Shown here piece after piece: positions 39,257 through 50,300 of a DNA stretch of 64,000 nucleotides. This DNA comes from Diploscapter coronatus (taxonomy: Eukaryota; Nematoda; Chromadorea; Rhabditida; Rhabditidae). The stretch is from NCBI GenBank assembly GCA_964036155.1, contig OZ038423.1, forward strand, positions 59,225,249 through 59,289,248. The letters run 5' to 3'. The position numbers and the translations under genes are program-made. How positions within the stretch are numbered: position 1 is the first letter of the stretch; the number at the start of each line of letters is the position of its first letter. The notes under the pieces were generated by a model, which saw only the letters and a list, made by a program, of their open reading frames with translations, did not search any database and was not told the origin of the DNA.

Positions 39257-41292
39257 ATGGCATATCGCGGTGGGATTAGAGGTTTTTTTCAGTCAGAATA
39301 TTTCATTTTTGTATTTTTTGCAGGTGGTCAACCGAATGGGGGCTTCGATGGAAGCTACCTGGAGCGGCACAACGATGAACTCGTCGATGGACTGTCCTCC
39401 AAGGTCGCTGCGCTCAAAAAAGTAGGCAAATTCAAAAATAAAAATGATTGTTTATTAAAAAAATACCGCATGACGGCATGACTTTTCAAATGTATAAATT
39501 TTTGTTTCATTTTTCATTATCTAAAACTACAATCTTGCCATTGTATTGTAAAAATATGGTGTTTATAGTTAGGCTCTTCAAGGAGATATGCCAAATAGCA
39601 TTTCGGGATAAATTTTTTGCACAAATAGATAATCATTGATGTAAATAAGACTTCGGTGAAGAAGAAATAATTTTACAAAATTTTTCTAATAAAAAAATCG
39701 CAAAAATTCATCATCCAAAATGAACACATTTTCACAAACGAATTTATGCTTGTGCGGGGGTATTTAAACCTGGTTTCTGCACAGATACATTTCATCAGGT
39801 TTATCGTCGAACTAGATGGTGCTATTTGAGACATATTGGGTTTGAAGGGTGCTTCCTTATCAAGTTTTTGCTTTCAAACTACCACGTTTCTACCAAAAAC
39901 GCATTTTTGCAAGAGGCGGAGCTTGGAGACTATGTATGGTAGTTTTAAAAACAATGTTATAAAATTCGGCTTAATAGTACGATTTTTAATGTAAAAGGAA
40001 TTATTCTTCTGTCTTCATATTCGTTATACTCGAAAAATCGTGAAATAATGTGTTAGTTTTGCCATGAAATAACAGTTGCTTAAAGAAGAGATTATTTCTC
40101 TATTATTCAGGTGACGATTGCAATTGGTGAAGACGTTAGAGAGCAAAATCGTCTGCTGAATGACATGGACTCGGAATTCGACTCGTCCAAAGGCCTGCTT
40201 CAATCCACTATGAAGCGACTCGGCATCGTTGCAAGATCAGGGGGTAGGAAATTCAAAAATTTTGGTTGAAGGCGATTTGTATCAAAATTTACGAGGGCAG
40301 CCCCTTACAATTTTGGTACAAACCAGGTCTCTTATAGTTTTTACCCCTAAGTTAGGGACCATAAATCGATTTTTGTTAAATTTTGTGAAATATCAAATGC
40401 TACGTTTCCTGAAAGTCCACATTTTCCAGATTATAACTTTAAATTTTCAAAACGGTTCATCCTACGCAAAGTTATGGCCATCTGAAGTGAGCGCTCTGCG
40501 TCCCTTTTTCTTTCCCAATTTCTTCGTTGAACTATGTTCTGATTTTTCAAGCGTTTATAAAGGGAGCTTTGAAAATATTGAATTTCGCTAGGAATAATTA
40601 TTTTCATGGCATTTTTTTTCTAGAAATCGACTGGAGAAGATAAAATCAATTATTTTTATCGATTAAAATACGAAATGGAGCGCATTTTCATAAAAAAAAT
40701 ATTGCTTTTGCGTCAAACTTTGATGCAAAAATCGGAGCTACTTTTTGTTTTCACTAAAATAGGTTTTCGAACATGCTCGACAAAATTAGACTTGTTCAAG
40801 AACTGTACAAAACTTTATAACGTTAGTATTGTAACGCACTGCTTTTATAGTGCAAAGTTCGTTACGTGGGTTTATAATGAAAATATGTCTCGATGAAAGG
40901 AACAACTTTGGTAAATAGTATTTTCCATGAAAAATTGTCTTTTTCAACAGTTTTGCGTTAGCTCGACACTTTTTTGTCCCTCCTTTTCGAAGACAGAAGT
41001 TAGCGTTGCTTGTGGTCTCTACCCTTTCGTAGTTTTTATCACATTTTCTGAAAAATATCAAAAGGAAAAGAAAAAATAGGGTAAAAGCTTTAAGAAGACA
41101 GGTGTTGTAATCTAGAGTAAGAAATATAAGAGGCCTAAAAATCATCCCCTTTATGGTGTAAATCGCCTCAAACCCAAAAAAATTAACTTTTTTAGAAAAC
41201 AATGGATAAATATTGCAGGCAAAAACATGATCTGCTACCTGATCCTGTTCTGTCTGTTTGTGTTCTTCGTCATTTACTGTCTGTCGCGGTAG
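39257..41292 (+). CDS. BET1: BET1 family ER-Golgi SNARE
   Basis: Tail-anchored Qc-SNARE for vesicle fusion between ER and Golgi. Four exons (39257-39281, 39324-39421, 40111-40243, 41219-41292) encode 109 residues. The SNARE helix runs through YLERHNDELVDGLSSKVAAL, then IAIGEDVREQNRLLNDMDSE and the segment to MKRLGIVARSG, with heptad spacing. The C-terminal anchor is MICYLILFCLFVFFVIYC, ending in LSR. Human BET1 is 118 residues with the same layout. The first exon is tiny (MAYRGGIR), with a 42-nt intron starting GTTTTT. The second intron contains dispersed repeat copy B. The third intron (975 bp) is AT-rich and empty. Confidence 0.9.
39572..39930. repeat. Dispersed repeat, copy B (BET1 intron 2)
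   Basis: About 360 bp that match 8013-8352 closely and in the same orientation. The shared block around CTTGTGCGGGGGTATTT and ATCGTCGAACTAGATGG is almost unchanged; the first third is more diverged. No coding capacity. Confidence 0.75.
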
Positions 41293-42103
41293 TCCTAGTT
41301 GAAGAATTTAAAGAAACTCGCAATTCAACCCCGAATCCGACAAGTGCTCTTCCAATGTAAATATGTAAACACAAAGAAGACACCTATATTTATTTAAATT
41401 TCATACGATTTGATTTGAAATTGATTCTTTTCGAAAAGCTCGTTTCTCGGACCATAAAACCGAGTCCTTTCATTTTGGTGCAAAATAAAGTAAAATCTAT
41501 GAGTTTTTCCTCGATTTTCCGCTAGAAAATCAAGCATTCCAGAATTTTTCGCACTATTTTTCTCTGTGCATATCAGATATCTATGAAAATCGGTGTTGCT
41601 ATCAAAAATAAATTCATTTTTATCGACGCTTGTCACATTTACTCGAAATTCACGAGTGTTGACGAAATAAGTACAAAATTTGGTGGGGTCGAATAGGTTC
41701 AGAACTACAAAAATCTGCCTGTTTTACTGCTTGTGTGAAGCACTGATTTTTGATGTGATAATAAATAATTACTGACACTTTGCAATTCGCTAGGACAGGT
41801 GCAACAGTTTTGCTGATTTTGGAGGTTTCATGTAATTAGCGCTTTTCATATTCGTTTACATCGAGCATATATATTCAGTTGTTCTCTTTGGTATCTACGT
41901 ATCTCCTATCCTAGAAGGGGCGTGGCCTGGCCTGCCTCTAGCAGAGCCAGAGTCGAACGAGGCGAGTTCCTTTCCTCTTTACGAAAGCCACCGAGGCAGT
42001 GGCTGCACATTGTTGATTGAGAACGGCTATTAACGTGCAGCACAGCAGCCTAGAATCTATTCACCTGAGACGTCGCGAGGTCAAAACAAGAACTGTGACC
42101 TGC
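41293..42103. other. BET1 3' flank and GPCR 5' flank
   Basis: An AATAAA at 41484-41489 may serve BET1. The last 200 bp are GC-richer and likely belong to the GPCR promoter or 5'UTR. No exon supported. Confidence 0.45.
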
Positions 42104-44451
42104 ATGAAGAAGTCAAAGCTCTGTCCCCTGCCATCTCCCAGTCTCCTCAATGCAACTTCAACAACAAATGGCTTTTTCGACGATCTTAAAATTTACCTGG
42201 ACCTACTCGAATCTACACCTAATTGTTCGTGTCACGACGCGTATCTACCCGAGATCTCGCTCAATTGCGAGTCCTTCCCCATTCAGCACGCCATTCCCAC
42301 TCAAATATTCTATGCGGCTTTATTTACTTCGACAATTATTCTCTCATTGATCGGCAACATTACAGTGCTGTGGTAAGAGAGTTTGAAATTCCGTTTGAAA
42401 TATGCTTTCTCTAGGATCGTATTGAGACACAGGAAAATGCGAACCGTCACGAACTACTACCTCCTGAATCTAGCGCTAGCGGACATTTCAATATCGATCT
42501 TCAACACGGGGTTTTCGTGGATCTACAATTTCTACTATCATTGGATGTAAGTGTTTGTTGATTCGGAGAGATGAAATGATCATCCATATCAAGTTGTGTC
42601 ATTTCTCATCGTTCATTCTGTCCACAGCCATTCGTCAATCGGCTGCAGTAACGCTGACTTCGCTCAGATGTGACACTTTCCCGTATCAAAATAATTCATT
42701 CCTAATTAATAATTGCTGCAAGATGTGAAATCTAAGCGGCTAGGCTTGGAATGGGGATTGTCAAATACTCGTGGAACTCGCAGCCGAAGGGGCGGGAATG
42801 GAATAATTTATCGTAATTGTGACTGAAGAGGAGAAGCATTGTTGGGAGGAAGTATAAATGATATGGATGATGCACTCAGGCAGGCACTATTCCATTCCCA
42901 TTACTCCATTATGAATACATAGCATCGTTATGCCGTGTGCTCATTAATGAGAAAAGCGAAAGCGGATAAACGTGTATATGTCTTGTCTGGTTCTGGAATA
43001 ACAACCCAATATATTTCAGGTTCGGTTCGTTCTACTGCAAAATCAATCATCTGATGGGAGTGACTCCGATTTGTGGCAGCATTTTTACGATGCTGGTTAT
43101 GGGTCTCGATCGGTCAGTTTGCGTTTACTTCATTTTTGAGCCCGAAAGAGCATACAAATGTTGTGTGAGCTATCATGAGGCAAGACGAGAATGATGGATG
43201 TCATATCTTCCAATTCAAATGAGAACAGAGTTATTATGGTCTCCTTGCGAAGCAGCCATTTGCATCTACTTGCAATATTCCTTTTTCTATCTCAATCTCC
43301 TGCATAATTTGCTGTCATAAAACTCAACTGCACAAACTCAATCGCGACAAGCAAAGCAATGTGCGTAGATTCTTCGAATAAGGGGAAACCGACAGGGAGG
43401 CTGTAATAAAGCACAACAATGCGCCGTAGAATCCAATCAATTTGGCCTATTTTCTCTAAGTGGAGATACTTAATTAAAAACAGGAAAAGCCAAGGAGAAG
43501 AAATATGAAATTTAGAAAATAGTGAATGTCTTTTGCAGAAAACAGAAAAGCCCATCCAATTCTGTGCAGTGGCCTTGAGAAAACAAATTGCATTTAGGTA
43601 TTATGCGATTGTTCATCCACTGAAGAAGAGGCCTGGGAGGAGAGTGACAGTTTGCGCGATTGCGGCCATATGGTTTCTGAGCATCGCTTTCGGAATTCCT
43701 GCTCTGTTAGCTTCACAAGTCGAAACAACCTACTTCTACCACGACAAGCAATTGATAGAAAATTCGCAGTGTCTGTCCGATCACTTCCCAGATGGAACGA
43801 CCAATGAGTCTATGCTGAATGCATGGGATGTTCGAATAGTTTTCTGGAGTCAAATTGAGTTTTAGGTACAACAACACTCTGGTTATCATACAATACGTTC
43901 TTCCTCTAATAGTCCTTTCCTGGGCGTATTATCGAGTGGGAATAGTTTTGCGAAAGGATCAACCAGTCGGAGACTCGCATCATAAGAAGTCCATCAAATC
44001 GAAAAGGAGGGTTAGTTTAAAGCAATTTCATAGGGCAACTTAATGCAGAAAGTCTACAGGCAGCCTATATGCTGGGTCTCGTCGCGTTGATCTTCATGAT
44101 CGTGTGGTTGCCCTATCACACCTACTATTTCGTGCTGTCATTTTATACGCCTTCAAGTCCATCCGAACATGTCACGATCCACTTCGTCTACATTAACATC
44201 TATTGGCTGGCGATGTCTTCGACAGTCGTCAATCCGATCATTTACTACTACATGAATAAACGGTATCATCCGAAAACTCTACAAATTTTTTAGACTTCGA
44301 TTTCTCTAGATTCCGAGTAGGATTCAGCTACGCGTTCCGATGGCTGCCTTGTGTGAGAGGGAGTCACAGGGATTACCGATCAGTGCTAAATGCCTCCCAA
44401 AATGGCCGGACTTCCCTCCTGACTTGTCCTGCGCAGAATTCAGTATTTTAA
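42104..44451 (+). CDS. Tachykinin/neurokinin-type peptide GPCR
   Basis: Rhodopsin-class receptor predicted to bind a tachykinin-like neuropeptide. Exons: 42104-42372, 42415-42546, 43020-43112, 43598-43807, 43866-44010, 44060-44262, 44310-44451 (about 397 residues). Key motifs: GNITVLW (TM1), NYYLLNLALADISIS (TM2), CKINHLMGVTPICGSIFTML (TM3), GLDRYYAIVHPLKKR (DRY), QYVLPLIVLSWAYYRVGI (TM5, very tachykinin-receptor-like), MIVWLPYHTYYF (TM6) and NPIIYYYMNKRFRVGF (TM7). The N-terminus has N-glycosylation sites (NATS, NCSC). The junction after TM4 is unsettled: an open stretch SMLNAWDVR at 43808-43834 may be exonic, but no in-phase donor follows it, so I ended the exon at 43807. An upstream TTG-initiated frame exists, but ATG 42104 is the natural start. 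Confidence 0.88.
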
Positions 44452-45421
44452 ATTCGCTCAAGTATTACTTTATCCGAGATTGCTGTAACAAGTTATGAAA
44501 TTTTTACTATACGGGTTCATTCAATTCATATTCGAGCTCATGATATTTTTATTGAAAAGCTATAAATTTTCATCATAGATGTCGATTGAATATTGAGGCT
44601 CTTTGCGGGCCTAAATCTATTTCTAAATACTTACGATTAGAAAAATTTTGAAGTCATTTACTTTTCAAATCCAAAATGGGTCTTTGATGATTTCGAGCGA
44701 GTAGAGTCCACAGGCTAATGAGGGTGAAAATTAGAAGAAGTCCCGGAATAATCAATTGTAGAAAAACGATTGGGTCCATTTGAATCGATTCTCAGAAATA
44801 CGGAGGCATTTTGTTTGATTTCCAACAGAAAACATAGCATTTCAAGCGAATCGATACCAGTTTGATAAATATTTCGTGCATAACATGTTCTCTGATGCAT
44901 TTTACTCGAAAAATTGACTTTATTTCGACTCATAGAGTCAAGGCAGAATCAATCGAAAGATCTTTGCATCTAAAAACACAATTTCATCACCGCGCAGTAT
45001 TCCTAGACTTTGAGCTAAAATCTTGAACTAAAAACGACTAGAATCGGCTACCTGGAAGCCGCATGACATGCGAAATAGGGTGGTAGGTCTTCTTTTCACA
45101 CGCTATTTTGAATGCTATGGGGTCATGCGGTTTCCGAGTTGCTCTAGAATCTACGGGAACCTCGTTAATTTATGTCAACTTTGAACCTTCAGAGTTAGAG
45201 AAAAGGAGAAATTGCAAAATTCTAGATTCGGTCTTCATGAGCAGAAAAATATTATTTCCAAGTCAAAGTCGAGCTCTCCACAGCAAATAAATGGAGGAAA
45301 AAACTAAAATGAAATTCGATGTTTGGGCAAAAGCGTTGGAGCGAGATCGCATTGAGAAGGGCTCGAGCAGTACTTATTATTTTGATATCACTGATAAGGA
45401 ACTGATTGATAATTGATAAGA
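44452..45421. other. Intergenic region, GPCR to Ly6-type gene
   Basis: AT-rich. A palindromic segment at about 45045-45150 pairs GAAGCCGCATGACATGCGAA with GGGGTCATGCGGTTTCCG, a small MITE-like hairpin. Nothing coding supported. Confidence 0.4.
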
Positions 45422-45951
45422 CTATGATAAGATGAGGCAGAATAGAAGAGAAACCAGTCCAGACAGGATGGTTGAAGAAGTTGCAGGCGTATAATTGCAG
45501 AAATCGGTGCCTTTGCAGAAATACGAATTGCCTGAAAGTGACAATAAATTCCCTTGAATTAATGTGCATGTGTGAATAACCTTCAGCATGCTCGTTATTT
45601 GCCCAATACAAGGGCACATCGAGTTTTCTCCTCTTCATCGAACCGTCCTCTTCGTTTGAATTTACGCAGCCTTTCACTATCAGGTTATGCTCTAAAATTT
45701 TTACCTCGATTTTTATCAATAGATAAAAACTAACTAATATCCTCCAATTTGAAGCAGGCTCCCTTGCAACAGGTCAGACCCGTCTCACACGACATCATGT
45801 CCCTGCCCATGCAGGTGTAGCAGGCCAGCGACCTTCCGCTCTTGTTCTCCGTGCAATTGAGCTGATGTGCCAGGCAGCTGGAGCACAGGCTAATCAACAC
45901 CAAGCCAACCACCGCGCATTTCCACGTGGATATTAGCCGAATTCCGTCCAT
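45422..45951 (-). CDS. Ly6/uPAR-type GPI-anchored surface protein
   Basis: Three minus-strand exons (45735-45951, 45581-45691, 45422-45531) encode 145 residues. An N-terminal signal peptide (CAVVGLVLISLCSSCLA) is followed by the Ly6 opening LACYTC (about 43-48) and then CETGLTCCKGACFKL. Exon 2 continues NLIVKGCV, and exon 3 closes with the family signature CKGTDFCN. A hydrophobic tail (TILSGLVSLLFCLILS) at the very end fits GPI attachment. In other animals such proteins modulate receptors and channels or act in cell adhesion; no specific partner can be named. Phase 1 junctions are all consistent, with acceptors TTTTAG and TTTCAG. Confidence 0.82.
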
Positions 45952-47363
45952 CCTTCTAAGCAGTTTATTTTACTTTACGTTGAAGTTTACATAAAGAATT
46001 TGATAATCTATCGTGATATGATGAAGCATAGAGATGAAAGCGCATATGGTGAAATAAAATGCATCCTCATAGAAGTGATTTTCACGCGAAATTTTGCCTC
46101 TAAATGAGTGAAATCCTTGAAACTTCGTTCCAAATCGCGAGTGAAAATGAAGAAGAGACGACATCTGTGAAATGGAATTGATGGAAAGCTGCTGACGCTG
46201 TGCTGCTGTGTTGAGTTCGACAGAAATAAACCGAGAAGAAATGGGAGGAAAGAGAAAATCCATGTAAGGAATAGAGAAGAAGCTGCATGGCTGCGTTGAA
46301 ATGGCCTGCTTCAGAGCAGTATGCGTAGAAAGGGGAGTGAAGAGAAGGGAGTTTGCTTTAGTCGAGGAGGACTCTTTAACCTCCCCGAATGGAAGCCGAA
46401 GCATAGAAGCAAGCAAGCTGCCAGACATGCACATGAAAATCGATGACTGATGCCTCGAGGCAAGGCAGGCAGAGTGAGCGATTAGCAGATGAAGGATAAG
46501 GGATATAGAAGGCTAAGCGGAATAGTTGATTGCTTTATCACAGCTCAAAGTAATACTCGAATTACGTCATGAAGCAAGAGAACATTTTAAAGCTTAAACT
46601 GCACATCCGCAATTCCTTCACTGCGCCACCGCGTTTCCCCGCTAACAGTCAAGGAAAGGAGTGTAGTGTTGAAGGGGTAGGGACGCAGAGTTTTTTTTGG
46701 AGGGAGGGCATCAACGTTGTGAGCGTTATTTTGCGGATAAACGCCATACGACAAGCCCAGTTTCGAACTCTTTCTCGATTTTCTTCTAATTTTTTTCGTA
46801 ATTATCCTCATTTTCGGCACAATTTTGTGCATTTCATTCAAGAATTAACTAGTGAATGAAATTAATGGCTTTCATGGCTGTTTTCTTGAAAAATGCACGA
46901 AATTGGAAATATTTCAAATTACAAGCAGCATAGCAAAATTTTGGGTAGGAATGAAATCGAAGCATGAGAAAGATTAGAAATTAGTCAAATTATCCAAAAT
47001 TCGGGAAAAAATAAAGAAAATTCGAAAATGAAGGGAAATTCATGAGCGCAAGTGTAAAAAGGCGTAAACACCGAGTGAAAAGGCTAGAGCGCCAGAGAAA
47101 TGGAGGCTGTTAGCGGGGAAACGCGGTGTATTACTAAACTGCACTGTGAATAGGCTTCTTGTAAATTTTATCCGATTCATTCATTTGTAAGCTTCAGGAC
47201 TTCGGAGATTTATTGTTTGGAAAGTTGGGAGTTTTGCTGAAAAATAATTTTGAAGAGAAGAAAACTCTTAATTTTTCAAATTACTATTCTCATAACTGGT
47301 CGAAATTTTCATAAAGCTATTTTTCCATTTTTATCCTGAAAATTCTCAATTTTCAGCACGTGA
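45952..47363. other. Intergenic region before the PARP-related gene
   Basis: No coding exon supported; the minus-strand frames near 46.0-46.4 kb lack domains or splice context. A TIR element occupies 46625-47129. Confidence 0.45.
46625..47129. repeat. TIR element upstream of the PARP-related gene
   Basis: CACCGCGTTTCCCCGCTAAC at the left end is exactly complementary to the right end at 47108-47129 (22 bp in all). The unit is about 505 bp with no coding capacity, so it is non-autonomous. Confidence 0.65.
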
Positions 47364-50300
47364 ATGCCTCGTAAGGCAGTGCGTGGAAGTCGGGCGACAG
47401 GCAGCGGCGCTCTAAAGCTAGCTCAGCAGGTCGGATATTGCGAAGTTTGCCACAAATTTTGAAAATAAAAATTTCTGAAATTGACTTTATCTTTCGTAAA
47501 TCAAAAGATTTAAAAAAAAAAAAACCAATTTTCGAGAGAAGATTTCCAGAATATATTTACAAAGATTGAAAAAGTGAATTTTAACTTTTGAAAGAAATCT
47601 CATGTTCAGACTGGGAAAGACGGGGAGAAGTCGACTGACTTGAGTGATGGGGAGAAACAGGAAGATGATCAGGACGGTGGCGACAAGGATGAAGAACAGT
47701 TGCCGACAAGAAGGACTTCGACCAGACAAAGGAATGAGGCTGTGAAAAGGAACACTCAGAAGATCGCTCCCAGGTCTGTCAAATTTAGGTTTTCTGAAAT
47801 TAACAAGTTGCTTGAAAATGGAACCGTTTGGGTAATTGAATGGAAATTTAGCAGGAAGATGAACTGCAAAGAATTGAGATAAAGAGATTTTTAAAGATCA
47901 AATATACTTTTCTAAAAATATCTGCATAAAAGATGCCGGAAGTCTCAGAAAATGTACAAAACCACAAATTTTGAAAAATCAATAATTTCAGTGCGAACGG
48001 TGGGATCAGAGAAAATTCTCCCAAGATCAAGAGGAAAGCCACTGTCGACCACGAATGCAAAAAGGTATATGATTCGAAAAAAAATCACTTTGGATAAAAA
48101 TTCTAGAAATTTAAAACTAATCAAAAATATGATTTGCAGAAGGTCGGCACCGCTCATGTCTATGAGGAAAGCGGACGACCTTACGACGCCATCCTCAGCC
48201 AGGTTGGGAAGATATTGAAAACTGAAAATTTAAACAAGCTTTTAAAAGGACTTTGGGGGATAGATCTGATAGGGGATTCAGATTGAAAAATCGAATAAAA
48301 ATGATTTTCAAAATTTTAATCTTCAGACGAACATCAGTGATGAACTCAATACCAACAAGTTCTATTTGCTGCAGCTATTCGAGGATGACAACGCTAAGAA
48401 CTACTGGTAATTTTAACAGGAAAAGGAACATAATCAAGATTACCGTAATTTTTAAAGAAGAAAAGTATGAAAATGATTTTCTGGATTATTACTTTGGAAG
48501 AAAAAACTTAAAATAAATTTTCTACTCTATTCTATCAAATTTTAAGAATTGTATAGGAGTTTTTAAGGATAAAAATTGCAATAATTTTTTCAGCACTTGG
48601 TCCCGCTGGGGTCGCGTCGGTTTGAGGGGCCAGAGTGAGCTGAAGTCTCACCCCAATTTGGAAGCAGCCAAAAAGTATTTCATGAAGAAATTCCACGATA
48701 AAACGAGCAACATGTGGATGGTACGATTTTTCCCCGAAATTTTCAATTTTTTTTTTAGGATTTATTAAAAGTTGTAAATTTTATTGATTTTACTGAGTTT
48801 TAGGATCGCGATTCTTTCGTCCCCCACCCTAACAAATATACCTTCGTCAAGGTAATCAAAACTGAAAAAAAAATTCTGAAAGTACAAATTGTCTTCTAGG
48901 AAAATTCACCCAGTTTTCAATATTTACTAACGCAGTTTGGCATAGATAGTTGACAAACTTTAAAATAAGTGATCGATGAACTTTTAAATAACGCTATAAA
49001 AATTAATTAAGACTAAAAAATAGGAAAAATTCATTTTTAGATCGACTACGACCTTGCCAAGGCGGAAGCACTCGCTAGTGACAACGAGGTAGCAAAAATT
49101 CAATTTTTAAAAGTTTATCTCACTTTTCATAATCAGTAAGTGCTTCTAAAAAATTTCATTGACAAAAATATTGAAAAATTAATTTAAAATTTTTTAAGTC
49201 GAAGTTGGGCGAGGAAGTGCAATATCTGCTGCGCGACGGCTCCAGCAAAGCACCGCTCGGTGAGAATTAAATAGAAAATAAAAATTATGCTTTTCAAGTT
49301 TAATATTTTTCACAACATCGATAGTATTATTGAACTCACTCATATCCGTCTGGTTTTATTGTTAGATGGAATCTTAGTAGGAAAAGGTTTTTTGGATTTA
49401 AAATTTTTTTATCAATCGACTGAATCCTATACAGACTTGCAACTTTTTTTTTTTTTTAATTTTGGACCCGCACCGCAGTACGGGTTTTTATTTGCAAGTC
49501 TGATAATATAATTTGAGCTTTTGAACGAATTGTAAAGCTTATTTGATACATTTCACAATTTTGTTTTATTTTTTAAGTTATGAATTTGAAAAATTTTCAT
49601 TTTTTCAGACAACCTTGCTCCGAGTCAAATTCACGAGGGGTTCGCCATTCTGATGGAGCTCAAGGAATTGCTGAAGGAGAGAAAATCGAAAAACGCCCTG
49701 ATTGAGGCCTGCAACAGGTTCTATACGGCAATTCCGCATACCTATGGGTAAGCAGCTCTGAGATATGAAAATGATCGAATGAACTAGTCTAAACTTTATT
49801 AGATAATTTGTTGAAATTTGGAAATATAGATGAATATTACAATTTTTCAGACAGGAGAAACCTCCGCTCATCAACAGTGCTAAAATGATCGAAAGGGAGG
49901 TCCAGTTGCTTAAGGTAAAAATATTTTAAAGATCTTCTAAAATTTCAAATTTCTCTTTTGCCAAAAAGTAGTCTAAGAACGCAATATTTTCCGTTAATTT
50001 TTTTCTTTCGAAAGTTCTAAAAATGTTTCAATACAAAATTTTTATTTTTTCATCTCGAATTTATTTATATCAGGTCTTCTACCCGTCTTCATTCAAGAGT
50101 GGAGCTACGGTTCATCAATCGGCCATGGTCTCTATCACAAAGGCCAACGACAAGGTACAACATTTTATTTACGGTTTTTGTTGAATTTCGAAAATTTTTC
50201 TTATAAAACTAACTTTTTCGTGATCAAAAGATTAAAAATCTATTTTCGAGAGAAGATTTCCAAAATATTTACCATTCTTACAAAAGTTGAAAAATGTGAA

